Shown here: positions 1-7,561 of the stretch, piece after piece
Numbering within the stretch: the first letter of the stretch is position 1
Layout: each line of letters begins with the position of its first letter
From: Xenophilus aerolatus
GTDB lineage: Bacteria > Pseudomonadota > Gammaproteobacteria > Burkholderiales > Burkholderiaceae_C
DNA length: 64,000 bases
Reading direction: 5' to 3'
NCBI GenBank assembly: GCA_030418545.1
Contig: QAIB01000001.1
Coordinates: 930,001-994,000 of the forward strand
Notes under the pieces: model-generated
The model's input: the letters and a program-made list of their open reading frames with translations, nothing else
Databases searched by the model: none
What the model was told of the DNA's origin: nothing
Position numbers and translations under genes: made by a program

Positions 1-1313
1 GCTCGGATGAACCCGGTGGCGAGATCGGCAGCGCCCAGTACTTCCAGGCCCTCGCGGCGCGTGCCGTGCCCGAGGTGCGCATGAACCCGCTGCTGCTCAA
101 GCCCGAACGTGACACCGCCAGCCAGGTGGTGATGCTGGGCCAGGTCGACGAGGCCCTGTCGCGCATGCCCTGGCGCGCCCGCAGCGCTGCCGTGTGGCCG
201 CGCATCGCGCAGGCCCTGGACGAGCTGGTGGCCGAGAACGAAGTGGTCGTGATCGAGGGCGCCGGCTCGCCGGCCGAGATCAATCTGCGCGAGAGCGATT
301 TCGTCAACATGCGCACGGCGCAGCGCGCCCGGGCGCGCTGCCTGCTCGTGACCGACATCGACCGTGGCGGCGCCTTCGCGCATCTGTACGGCACCTGGGC
401 CTTGCTGCCTGAGGAAGACCGCGCGCTGCTCGCCGGCTTCGTGCTCAACAAGTTCCGCGGCGACGCTTCGCTGCTCGCGCCGGGGCCCGAGCAACTGCAG
501 GCGCTGACTGGCGTGCCCACCGTGGCCACGCTGCCCGTGTGGTGGCAGCATGGCCTGCCCGAGGAAGACGGTGTCTTCGACGATGGCGGCACGCCGGGTG
601 CGGGCAAGGCGGTGCGCACGGTCGCGGTCGTGGCCTGTCCGCGCATCAGCAACCTCGACGAGTTCCAGCCGCTCAAGCGCGTGCCCGGCCTGCGTCTGGT
701 GTGGGTTCGCAGCGCCGCCGCACTGGCCACGCTCGGCCCGCAGGACTGGATCGTGCTGCCGGGCTCCAAGCACACGAGCAGCGATCTGCAATGGCTGCGC
801 GCCCAGGGGCTGGACCGCGCCGTGGCCGCACACGCGGCGGCGGGCGGCCCGGTGCTGGGCATCTGCGGCGGCCTGCAGATGCTGGGCGAGGCGCTGGTCG
901 ATCCGCACGGCATCGACGGCAACGCGCCCGGCCTGGGCCTGCTGCCGCTGGTGACAGTCTTCGCACGGGGGAAGACCGTGCGGCATCGCCGGGCGCGTTT
1001 CGCCGGGTTGCAGGGCGCCTGGGCCGCGCTCTCGGGCGTCGAGGTGGCTGGCTACGAGATCCATCACGGCCAGACGGCCGAGCATCCGCAGCTCAAGGGC
1101 GACGGCGGCGCGGTCATGTCCGACGGCCTGGCCTGGCAGAACGCCCGCGGCAACGTGCTGGGCGTGTACCTGCACGGCCTGTTCGAAGACGCCGCGGTGC
1201 TGCGCGCGCTCTTCGGCGCCGCGGTGCCCACGCTGGACGCCACCTTCGAAGGCCTGGCCGATTTCATCGACCGGCACTTCGCGCCCGGCGTGCTGCAAGG
1301 CCTGATCGAGTGA
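1..1313 (+). CDS. cobQ: Cobyric acid synthase, C-terminal part (cut by window start)
   Basis: Glutamine-dependent amidase that amidates the corrin side chains of adenosylcobyrinic acid diamide to give cobyric acid. The frame is open from base 3 with no start, so the N-terminus lies outside the window. The first visible residues (GGEIG, then MNPLLLKP) match the dethiobiotin-synthetase-like ATP-binding half. The class I glutamine amidotransferase half follows, with the nucleophile in GICGGLQML (Cys codon at 864) and the catalytic His in YLHGLF (codon at 1173). It is the first visible gene of a cobalamin cluster continuing with cobT, cobS and cobC, and a terminator-like hairpin follows it. Family assignment is firm; only the upstream extent is unknown. 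Confidence 0.95.
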   Translation, partial: SDEPGGEIGSAQYFQALAARAVPEVRMNPLLLKPERDTASQVVMLGQVDEALSRMPWRARSAAVWPRIAQALDELVAENEVVVIEGAGSPAEINLRESDFVNMRTAQRARARCLLVTDIDRGGAFAHLYGTWALLPEEDRALLAGFVLNKFRGDASLLAPGPEQLQALTGVPTVATLPVWWQHGLPEEDGVFDDGGTPGAGKAVRTVAVVACPRISNLDEFQPLKRVPGLRLVWVRSAAALATLGPQDWIVLPGSKHTSSDLQWLRAQGLDRAVAAHAAAGGPVLGICGGLQMLGEALVDPHGIDGNAPGLGLLPLVTVFARGKTVRHRRARFAGLQGAWAALSGVEVAGYEIHHGQTAEHPQLKGDGGAVMSDGLAWQNARGNVLGVYLHGLFEDAAVLRALFGAAVPTLDATFEGLADFIDRHFAPGVLQGLIE

Positions 1314-1359
1314 CGCACGCAGTGCCAGGTCCGCGTGGCGTACCGAAAGCGCATCGTGC

Positions 1360-1392
1360 CCCGGCCGTGCAAGGCCGGGCCTGCGCGTTTTT
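1360..1392 (+). terminator. Hairpin with T-run after cobQ
   Basis: A perfect 7-bp stem (CCCGGCC at 1360-1366, GGCCGGG at 1373-1379) with a 6-nt loop is followed eight bases later by TTTTT (1388-1392). The T-run is not directly attached to the stem, so this is a weak or partial terminator. cobT begins about 55 bases further on, so it could also be an attenuator inside the cob cluster. Confidence 0.4.
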
Positions 1393-1446
1393 CTCGAAGC
1401 CTCGTGGCGCCGCCGGTGCACGGCGGCTTGCCTCTTGTCCCATGTC

Positions 1447-2523
1447 ATGAACAACCTCTCCTTCCTTTCGCCCGTCGACGACCTGCACGATGCTGCGCTG
1501 GCGCAGCGGCTGCAGCACGCGCTCGACAACAAGACGAAGCCCCTCGGTGCCCTTGGCCGCCTGGAGGCGATGGCCCTGCGCATCGGCCTGATCCTGGGCC
1601 ACGAGGCGCCCCAGTTGCAGCACGCGCAGATGCTCGTCTGTGCGGCTGACCATGGGCTGGCCGCGCGCGGCGTGTCGGCCTACCCGAGCGACGTGACCTG
1701 GCAGATGGTGCAGAACTTCCTGGCGGGCGGCGCGGCCGTGAGCGTGCTGGCGCGCCAGCACGGGCTCGCGCTCACGGTGGTCGATTGCGGGGTGGCGCGC
1801 GAGCTGCCGCCGCAGCCGGGCCTGGTGGCACGCCGGCTGGGCGCCGGCACCGCCGACGCCGCGGCCGGCCCCGCCATGAGCGCCGCCCAGTGCCACGAAG
1901 CGATCGCCAATGGAAGCGAGATCGTGCGCACGCTACCGGGCAACGCGTTGCTGCTCGGCGAGATGGGCATCGGCAACAGCTCGGCCGCGGCGATGCTGCT
2001 CGCACGGCTCACGGGCGAAGACATCGACGCCTGCACGGGCGCCGGCACCGGGCTCGACGCGGCGGGTCTGGCGCGCAAGCGCGCGGTGCTGCGGGCGGTG
2101 CTCGAACGCCATGCGCAGGCCAGCGCGCCGCTCGACGCGCTGGCCGCCCTCGGCGGCTTCGAGATCGCCACGCTGGTGGGCGCGGTGCTGCAGGCCGCGC
2201 AGGAACGGCGCGTGATCGTGCTCGACGGCTTCATCGCCAGCGTGGCCGCGCTGGTCGCGCAGGCCCTGCAACCGGCGGTGGTGCAGCGCTGCATCGCCGC
2301 GCATGTGTCGGCCGAGCCGGGCCATGCCCTGTTGCTGCGCTCGCTGGGGCTCGATCCGCTGCTGCGGCTGGACCTGCGCCTGGGCGAGGGCAGCGGCGCG
2401 GCGCTGGCCTGGCCGCTGCTCGAATCGGCCTGCCGCATCCTGCGCGAGATGGCGAGCTTCGAGTCGGCGGGGATCTCGCGCAAGGAGGGTGAGTCCACCG
2501 TGTCTCGAGGAGCCAGCGCATGA
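1447..2523 (+). CDS. cobT: Nicotinate-nucleotide--dimethylbenzimidazole phosphoribosyltransferase
   Basis: Makes alpha-ribazole phosphate from nicotinate mononucleotide and 5,6-dimethylbenzimidazole, the lower-ligand branch of cobalamin assembly in the cytoplasm. The protein (358 aa, usual size) has the early KTKPLGALGRLE motif, a glycine-rich GEMGIGNSSAAA segment and the C-terminal LGEGSGAAL motif carrying the catalytic glutamate (Glu314). Two in-frame ATGs exist, 1435 and 1447; neither has a strong ribosome binding site, and 1447 fits the family length. The stop overlaps the next gene's ATG by four bases, suggesting translational coupling. Confidence 0.95.
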   Translation: MNNLSFLSPVDDLHDAALAQRLQHALDNKTKPLGALGRLEAMALRIGLILGHEAPQLQHAQMLVCAADHGLAARGVSAYPSDVTWQMVQNFLAGGAAVSVLARQHGLALTVVDCGVARELPPQPGLVARRLGAGTADAAAGPAMSAAQCHEAIANGSEIVRTLPGNALLLGEMGIGNSSAAAMLLARLTGEDIDACTGAGTGLDAAGLARKRAVLRAVLERHAQASAPLDALAALGGFEIATLVGAVLQAAQERRVIVLDGFIASVAALVAQALQPAVVQRCIAAHVSAEPGHALLLRSLGLDPLLRLDLRLGEGSGAALAWPLLESACRILREMASFESAGISRKEGESTVSRGASA

Positions 2524-3728
2524 GGACCGCAACCAGGGTCGTCCTCGGCGCACTGGCGGTGCTGGCCGTCGGCGCAGCCGCCCTGTGGTTCAACCTCGAC
2601 AAGGAAACGCGCGGCTTGCTGCGGGCGCTGCCCACCAACCGCGACGTGCTGTTCTGGACCCAGGCGCAGCGCGACGCCGCCTTCCGCGCAATGGACCGCA
2701 TCCCGGTGCTGGCACGCTGGCACACCATCGCGCCCAGTGCCACGCCCCGGCCGCTGCCGCCCGGCCCGCCGCTGGCGCTGGGCGTGGACGCCGATGCCTT
2801 CATGGCGGGCCAGCGCAGCTCGGCACTGCTCATCGTCCAGGGCGGCCGCCTGCGGCTGGAGCGCTACGGGCTGGGCTTCGACGCGGAGGGCCGCTGGACC
2901 AGCTTCTCCGTCGCCAAATCCTTCACCTCCACGCTGGCGGGCGCAGCGGTGCGCGACGGCTTCATCCACAGCCTCGACGACAAGCTCAGCCGCTACATCC
3001 CGGAGATGAAGGGCTCGGCCTACGACGAGGTGAGCGTGCGGCAGCTGCTCACCATGACCTCGGGCGTGCGCTGGAACGAGGACTACGGCAACCCGAACTC
3101 CGACGTCGCCCGCTTCAACAACCACAAGCCCGAGCCGGGCGTGGACGCGCTGGTGAGCTACATGCGCACGCTGCCGCGCGAGGCGCCGGCCGGCACGCGC
3201 TGGCACTACAGCACGGGCGAGACCAACCTGGTCGGCATCCTCGTCTCGCGCGCGACCGGCAAGCCGCTCGCGCAATACCTGCAGGAGAAGGTGTGGCAGC
3301 CCGCCGGCATGGAGCGCCCCGCCACCTGGCTGCTGAGCAAGACCGGGCAGGAGATCAGCGGCTGCTGCCTGCAGGCCGCGCCGCGCGACTTCGCGCGCTT
3401 CGGCCAGTTCATCCTCGACGGCGCGCGCGTGAACGGCCAGCCCATCGTGCCCGACGACTGGCTGGCGAATGCCACCACCCGGCAGGCCGACATCGGCCGC
3501 CCCGGCAGCGGCTACGGCTACCAATGGTGGACGCGCGACGACGGCAGCTTCGGCGCACGCGGCATCTTCGGCCAGGGCATCTTCATCGACCCGAAGCGGC
3601 AACTGGTGATCGTCTTCAATGCCGACTGGCCGTCCGCGCAGGACGCCCAGGCCGCGGCCGCGCGCGAGTCCTTCTTCCGCGCCGCGCAGCGGGCGGTCGA
3701 CGCCGAGGCGGCGCAGCCGCTGCGATGA
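2520..3728 (+). CDS. Serine hydrolase of the beta-lactamase/penicillin-binding family
   Basis: 402 aa with an N-terminal hydrophobic anchor (about residues 8-26), so probably membrane-tethered or exported. The class C beta-lactamase-like fold shows the SVAK tetrad (nucleophile Ser130, Lys133) and a YST triplet at Tyr230 in place of the usual YxN, then the GYGYQWW segment typical of this esterase/peptidase family. It is fused by 4-bp ATGA overlaps both to cobT upstream and cobS downstream, so it is co-translated with cobalamin genes although no cobalamin role is known for this family. Substrate cannot be inferred; candidates are D-peptide, ester or beta-lactam hydrolysis. Confidence 0.8.
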   Translation: MRTATRVVLGALAVLAVGAAALWFNLDKETRGLLRALPTNRDVLFWTQAQRDAAFRAMDRIPVLARWHTIAPSATPRPLPPGPPLALGVDADAFMAGQRSSALLIVQGGRLRLERYGLGFDAEGRWTSFSVAKSFTSTLAGAAVRDGFIHSLDDKLSRYIPEMKGSAYDEVSVRQLLTMTSGVRWNEDYGNPNSDVARFNNHKPEPGVDALVSYMRTLPREAPAGTRWHYSTGETNLVGILVSRATGKPLAQYLQEKVWQPAGMERPATWLLSKTGQEISGCCLQAAPRDFARFGQFILDGARVNGQPIVPDDWLANATTRQADIGRPGSGYGYQWWTRDDGSFGARGIFGQGIFIDPKRQLVIVFNADWPSAQDAQAAAARESFFRAAQRAVDAEAAQPLR

Positions 3729-4516
3729 GCGTGAACCCTTTGCGCCACTTCCTGCTCGCGCTGCAGTTCTTCACCCGCGTGCCCGTCACCGGGCGGCTGG
3801 CCGCTTGGGTCGGGTACAGCCCGCAGATGCTGCGTGCCAGCGCGGCGCATTTCCCGGGCGTGGGCTGGATCGTGGGCGGCGTGGCTGCGGCCGTGTTCGT
3901 GCTGGCGTCGCAGGGGCTGCCGCCGCTGGTGGCCGCAGTGCTGAGCACCGTCGCCACCGTATGGCTGACCGGCGCCTTCCATGAGGACGGCCTGGCCGAT
4001 GTCGCCGACGGGCTGGGCGGCAGCGCGCAGCGCGAGCGGGCGCTGGAGATCATGAAGGATTCGCGCATCGGCGCCTTCGGAGCCATTGCGCTGGTGCTGG
4101 CGCTGGGGCTCAAGGTGGCATTGCTGGCGGCCATTGCGCTGCAGGGCGTGTCGGCGGTCGTGGCGGTGCTCTTCGCGGGGCACGTGCTGTCGCGCTTGGC
4201 GCCGCTGTTCCTGATCCGCTTCCTGCCCTACGTGGGCGACAGCGGGGCGAGCAAGTCCAAGCCGCTGGCCGATGCCATCGGTGGCGGCGCGCTGGCGGTT
4301 GGCATCTTGTGGTCGATTCCGGCTGCAGCGCTCGTCCTGCTTGCGCAAGGCGCTATGAAAACAGGAGCAATGCTGGCCGCGTGCGCATTCGCCGCGCTGT
4401 GGATGGCCCGCCTGTTCCGCCGGCGGCTGCAGGGTTTCACGGGCGATGGCCTGGGCGCCACGCAGCAGGTGTGCGAGCTGGCGATGTACGGGGTGCTGGC
4501 ATGGCAACTCGCCTGA
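3725..4516 (+). CDS. cobS: Adenosylcobinamide-GDP ribazoletransferase
   Basis: Integral membrane enzyme joining adenosylcobinamide-GDP with alpha-ribazole (phosphate) in the last steps of cobalamin synthesis. The 263-aa protein has several hydrophobic segments, a QFFTRVP start and the family signature FHEDGLADVADGLGG. It starts in an ATGA overlap with the preceding hydrolase and overlaps cobC by 16 bases. Residues about 200-215 (AAALVLLAQGAMKTGA) are encoded by a copy of the dispersed 48-bp repeat described elsewhere in this annotation, inserted in frame in a hydrophobic stretch. Confidence 0.93.
   Translation: MSVNPLRHFLLALQFFTRVPVTGRLAAWVGYSPQMLRASAAHFPGVGWIVGGVAAAVFVLASQGLPPLVAAVLSTVATVWLTGAFHEDGLADVADGLGGSAQRERALEIMKDSRIGAFGAIALVLALGLKVALLAAIALQGVSAVVAVLFAGHVLSRLAPLFLIRFLPYVGDSGASKSKPLADAIGGGALAVGILWSIPAAALVLLAQGAMKTGAMLAACAFAALWMARLFRRRLQGFTGDGLGATQQVCELAMYGVLAWQLA
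4321..4369 (+). repeat. 48-bp dispersed repeat, copy A (inside cobS)
   Basis: Begins GGCTGCAGCGC and ends in a GCTATGAAAACAGGAGC core; aligns without gaps to the other copies. In the cobS reading frame it gives sixteen codons (4322-4369) starting Ala-Ala-Ala and ending Ala-Met-Lys-Thr-Gly-Ala. Its right half of the short GCTAT/ATAGC inverted repeat is degraded. Confidence 0.75.
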
Positions 4517-5073
4517 GGCTCTGGCTGCAGCGCCATGCGCCCGTGCTGTGCGCGCCGGGCCTGTGCTACGGCGCCACCGACCACGCGGCCGAGGACGCGG
4601 CGACGCACGCCGCGGCGGCGGCACTGGCGGCCGAACTGCCTGCCGGCGTGGCGCTGTGGAGTTCGCCGCTCGTCCGCTGCCTCGCGCTGGCGCAGGCGCT
4701 CGCCGCGCTGCGGCCCGACCTGCCGCCCGTGCGCATCGACCCGCGCCTGGCCGAGATGGACTTCGGCGCCTGGGAGGGCCAGCCCTGGCACGCCATTGCC
4801 CGCGGCGAGTTCGACGCCTGGACCGCCGACTTCGCCGACGCGCGGCCAGGCGGCCACGGCGAGAGCACGCGCCAGTTCATGGCCCGCGTGGCCGGCGCCT
4901 GGGACGACTGGCGCGCCGTGGGCGCCGACGCCGCGTGGGTCACGCATTCGGGCGTGATGCGGGCGGTGGAGCTGATCGCGCGCGGCGTGCGCGTGCCGGC
5001 CAGCGCGGCGGACTGGCCGTCGGCACCGATGGCCTTCAGTGCGCGCCGCTGCGTCGATATCGACCTGGATTGA
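4501..5073 (+). CDS. cobC: Alpha-ribazole phosphatase / histidine phosphatase
   Basis: Histidine phosphatase superfamily protein (190 aa) with the catalytic His in LQRHAP near the N-terminus, SSPLVRC, and a late THSGVMRA motif with the second His. In this gene neighbourhood the natural substrate is alpha-ribazole 5'-phosphate, giving alpha-ribazole for CobS. The ATG at 4501 lies inside the end of cobS (16-bp overlap); an in-frame opening further upstream is part of cobS and is not used. Last gene of the cobalamin run. Confidence 0.88.
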   Translation: MATRLRLWLQRHAPVLCAPGLCYGATDHAAEDAATHAAAAALAAELPAGVALWSSPLVRCLALAQALAALRPDLPPVRIDPRLAEMDFGAWEGQPWHAIARGEFDAWTADFADARPGGHGESTRQFMARVAGAWDDWRAVGADAAWVTHSGVMRAVELIARGVRVPASAADWPSAPMAFSARRCVDIDLD

Positions 5074-5138
5074 TCACCGCTGCGGCTCCCGCGTTGCGTG
5101 GGGCTGCAACGACGGCCTCGGCAGGGGCGCAGTCGTCC

Positions 5139-5780
5139 TCAGGCCGGTGGCGGCGTCTTCGGTTTGAAGCGGCACATCGTGTGCACGGCGCATTCCCAGC
5201 ATCTGGGCTTGCGCGCCACGCAGATGTAGCGGCCGTGCAGGATCAGCCAGTGGTGCGCGTGCTGCACGAATTCCTTCGGCACCCGCTTCTCCAGCTTCAG
5301 CTCGACCTCCAGCGGCGTCTTGCCGGGCGCGAGGCCGGTGCGGTTGCTCACGCGGAAGATGTGCGTGTCCACCGCGATGGTCGGCTCGCCGAAGGCGACG
5401 TTGAGCACCACGTTGGCCGTCTTGCGGCCCACGCCGGGCAACGCCTCGAGCGCCTCGCGCGAGCGCGGCACCTCGCCGCCGTGCTCCTCGACCAGGATGC
5501 GGCAGGTCTCCATCAGGTGCCTGGCCTTGCTGCGGTACAGGCCGATGGTCTTGATGTAGCCCTCCAGCCCTTCCAGCCCGAGGTCGAGGATGGCCTGCGG
5601 CGTGTTCGCCACCGGGTAGAGCTTGCGCGTGGCCTTGTTCACGCCCACGTCGGTCGCCTGCGCCGACAGCAGCACCGCGGCCAGCAGCTCGAAGGGCGTG
5701 GTGTATTCGAGCTCGGTCTTGGGCGCGGGATTGGCGGCCTGCAGGGTGGTGAAGAAGGCGACGATGGTGTCTTTTTTCAT
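5139..5780 (-). CDS. nth: Endonuclease III (DNA glycosylase/AP lyase)
   Basis: Base-excision repair glycosylase that removes oxidised pyrimidines and cleaves abasic sites. The 213-aa protein has the helix-hairpin-helix LPGVGRKTANVV with the catalytic Lys, the following VDTHIFRV segment with the catalytic Asp, and a complete C-terminal 4Fe-4S cluster motif Cys-X6-Cys-X2-Cys-X5-Cys. The chosen ATG (5778-5780, MKKDTIV) matches normal family length; the frame stays open upstream but that part overlaps hipA antisense to nothing meaningful. It converges with cobC and follows hipA on the same strand, 26 bases away. Confidence 0.96.
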   Translation of the reverse strand: MKKDTIVAFFTTLQAANPAPKTELEYTTPFELLAAVLLSAQATDVGVNKATRKLYPVANTPQAILDLGLEGLEGYIKTIGLYRSKARHLMETCRILVEEHGGEVPRSREALEALPGVGRKTANVVLNVAFGEPTIAVDTHIFRVSNRTGLAPGKTPLEVELKLEKRVPKEFVQHAHHWLILHGRYICVARKPRCWECAVHTMCRFKPKTPPPA

Positions 5781-5806
5781 CGGACGGGGGAGCGGACGAT
5801 TGCTCT

Positions 5807-7159
5807 TCAGGAATGCAAGGGCCGGCCCAGGCGGCGCGCGCTCTCGCGCAGGCCCTGGAAGATCACCTCTGCCACCGGCTGTGGAAAGCCCGCGGGCAAC
5901 GCGCTCTGCATGCGCTCGATCACCTCGGGCGTGTGTTCGATCAACTCTTGGCGCAATCCGTCGGCATTGCCCAGCCCGGCCAGTCTTGCGACGACGTCCC
6001 AGTGCCGCGGCAGGATATCGACCAGTCGCCAGTGCGGATTCTTGCTGCGCACGGCCATCGCGAGCTTGGCCTTCTGGTGGACGATCTGGTTGGGGCCGCG
6101 GCCGATGATGGGCCAGGCCGACAGCACGTCGTAGAAGGGGGTGAGACGATAGCCGCCCCCACGCTCGAGAAAGATCGAGAAGTTCTTGGCATGGCCGTCG
6201 GTGGCGGCCAGCATCCAGAACAGCATCTGGGCCTTGACGAAGTTGCGCTTGTCCTCGTCGGCACGGGTGCTGGCGTCGAGCACGCGCAGGATGTCGCGCA
6301 TGCCGGGGCCGCCATCGGACTCGTATTTCATCGCGCCGGCCACGCCCAGCGCCTGGCAGAAGTCCTCCTGCGGCAGGCGCGCGATCCAGGGCGGCGCGTC
6401 GTTCGGCTGCACGCCGGCGCGGTCGAAGCGTTCGACCGCAAGCACCTTGCGCCTGCCGAAAGTGACGATCTCGCACCGGGCGACCGGCAGTCCGTAGGCG
6501 GCGAGCAGTTGCATGCAGAGCCACTCGTTCTCGACCGAGCTGTGCATGTCGGCCCGCATGTTGCCGACCAGACCCAGTGGCAACTTCAGGATGTGTGTCG
6601 TCGGCGTGGCGTGCACAGGGCGGCCCCACACGCCCTGCCACTTGAGCAGCGCGGTTTTTTCCTGGGCGCCTGCGATCGAGATGCGAAACTTGTCGTCGTC
6701 CTGCTGGCCCAGCACCCTTCCGGCGGAAAGCGACGCGTCGATCAGCTGCTCGACGCCGGCGTCGTTCAGCGGGTGGGCATCGATCCGGTCGAAGCCGACG
6801 GGCTCGGCTCCCGGCGGCAGGAGCTGGATGGCCCCGACGCAGTCGCGCCCGATAGCGCTCAGGAGCGAGAAGGGGTCAGTGCCTGCTGTCGCGAATTTAC
6901 CCTGCAGTCGGCGGCGGATGCTGTCGTTGTCCGGAAGCAGGTTGTCGAAGAAGTTCTCGACCACGGTTCCGCGGTGCACCGCGTTGCCGGGCGTGAGGGG
7001 CAGCGACAGCGAAAGTCGTCGCACCATCGGCGAGGCCAGCCATTCGTCGGCGTAACGGAAGCGGTGCTCGTTGCCGACCGTCGACCATTCGCCCACGCGT
7101 TGGCCGTTGGTCCACACCACGAGCGTCGCGTCCGTGGCGGGCGTGCGGCGGCTCACCAT
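5807..7159 (-). CDS. hipA: HipA-type serine/threonine kinase toxin
   Basis: Type II toxin-antitoxin kinase; in Escherichia coli HipA phosphorylates glutamyl-tRNA synthetase and induces persistence. The 450-aa protein has the N-terminal couple domain (about 10-110) and the HipA kinase core with GAQEKTALL (164-172), PTTHILKLP, the LPQEDFCQ segment, the catalytic loop ATDGHAKNFSIF (319-330, Asp321) and the metal-binding YDVLSAWP (about 343-350). All key residues are present, so it is predicted active. It overlaps the antitoxin gene by seven bases and is surely co-transcribed with it. The target protein in this species is not deducible. Confidence 0.93.
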   Translation of the reverse strand: MVSRRTPATDATLVVWTNGQRVGEWSTVGNEHRFRYADEWLASPMVRRLSLSLPLTPGNAVHRGTVVENFFDNLLPDNDSIRRRLQGKFATAGTDPFSLLSAIGRDCVGAIQLLPPGAEPVGFDRIDAHPLNDAGVEQLIDASLSAGRVLGQQDDDKFRISIAGAQEKTALLKWQGVWGRPVHATPTTHILKLPLGLVGNMRADMHSSVENEWLCMQLLAAYGLPVARCEIVTFGRRKVLAVERFDRAGVQPNDAPPWIARLPQEDFCQALGVAGAMKYESDGGPGMRDILRVLDASTRADEDKRNFVKAQMLFWMLAATDGHAKNFSIFLERGGGYRLTPFYDVLSAWPIIGRGPNQIVHQKAKLAMAVRSKNPHWRLVDILPRHWDVVARLAGLGNADGLRQELIEHTPEVIERMQSALPAGFPQPVAEVIFQGLRESARRLGRPLHS

Positions 7160-7410
7160 GGTGGATCGGTGTCGTGAACGGCCGGCGCGGGCTTGGGCAG
7201 TTCCTCGAGGACCAGCCGGCAGCCCATCAGTGCCGCGATACGCGCGATCTGGTCGAAGCTGGTCACACCCGGTGTTGCTTCGATGCGTGCCACGCGCTTC
7301 TGGTTGACGCCCAGACGCTCACCGAGCTCGGCTTGCGTCAGGCCGCGCGATTGCCGCAGAGCTTTCAGCACTGCGGCAAGTTGCTGGCCGGTTTCAAGGG
7401 GGTAGTGCAT
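7153..7410 (-). CDS. hipB: HipB-type helix-turn-helix antitoxin
   Basis: An 85-aa Xre/Cro-family DNA-binding protein (helix-turn-helix around LTQAELGERLGVNQKRVARIE) that should bind HipA and repress the operon. The ATG at 7408-7410 (MHYPLETGQQ) is chosen because the longer frame up to 7467 would run through the operators and promoter. It precedes and overlaps hipA by seven bases. Three operator-like palindromes lie directly upstream, which supports autorepression. Confidence 0.9.
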   Translation of the reverse strand: MHYPLETGQQLAAVLKALRQSRGLTQAELGERLGVNQKRVARIEATPGVTSFDQIARIAALMGCRLVLEELPKPAPAVHDTDPPW

Positions 7411-7413
7411 GCA

Positions 7414-7489
7414 TTTACCACTTTGAAGTAGTGAATTGAATTTACCATCTTGGAATAGTAAATTCAAGTTACTACTCCGGGATAGTGCG
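7414..7489. promoter_or_regulatory. Three tandem operator-like palindromes, 27-bp period
   Basis: Sites at 7414-7435, 7441-7462 and 7468-7489 fit TTTACYA-N8-TAGTRAA, each 22 bp, starting exactly 27 bp apart. The middle site is the most perfect (TTTACCA and TAGTAAA); the outer ones are degenerate in one arm. Arm length and 8-bp spacer resemble the organisation of known HipB operators (in Escherichia coli TATCC-N8-GGATA) although the bases differ. Position over the hipB promoter makes HipB the natural ligand. Confidence 0.75.
7439..7467 (-). promoter_or_regulatory. Predicted hipBA promoter
   Basis: On the minus strand TTGAAT (7467-7462) is followed after exactly 17 bp by TAAATT (7444-7439), a good sigma-70 pair, about 30-60 bases before the hipB start. 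The second operator-like palindrome fills the spacer, so a bound repressor would block RNA polymerase. Confidence 0.65.
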
Positions 7490-7561
7490 CATTACCTGGC
7501 GGCATTGGCCACAATGTTGGCCTGCTCCCGCGCCTCGCCGCGCACTTCCCCGGACACCACC

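Noticed and set aside
1314-1446. Cobalamin riboswitch before cobT
   Set aside because: No B12-box-like sequence is visible; only a simple hairpin is present.
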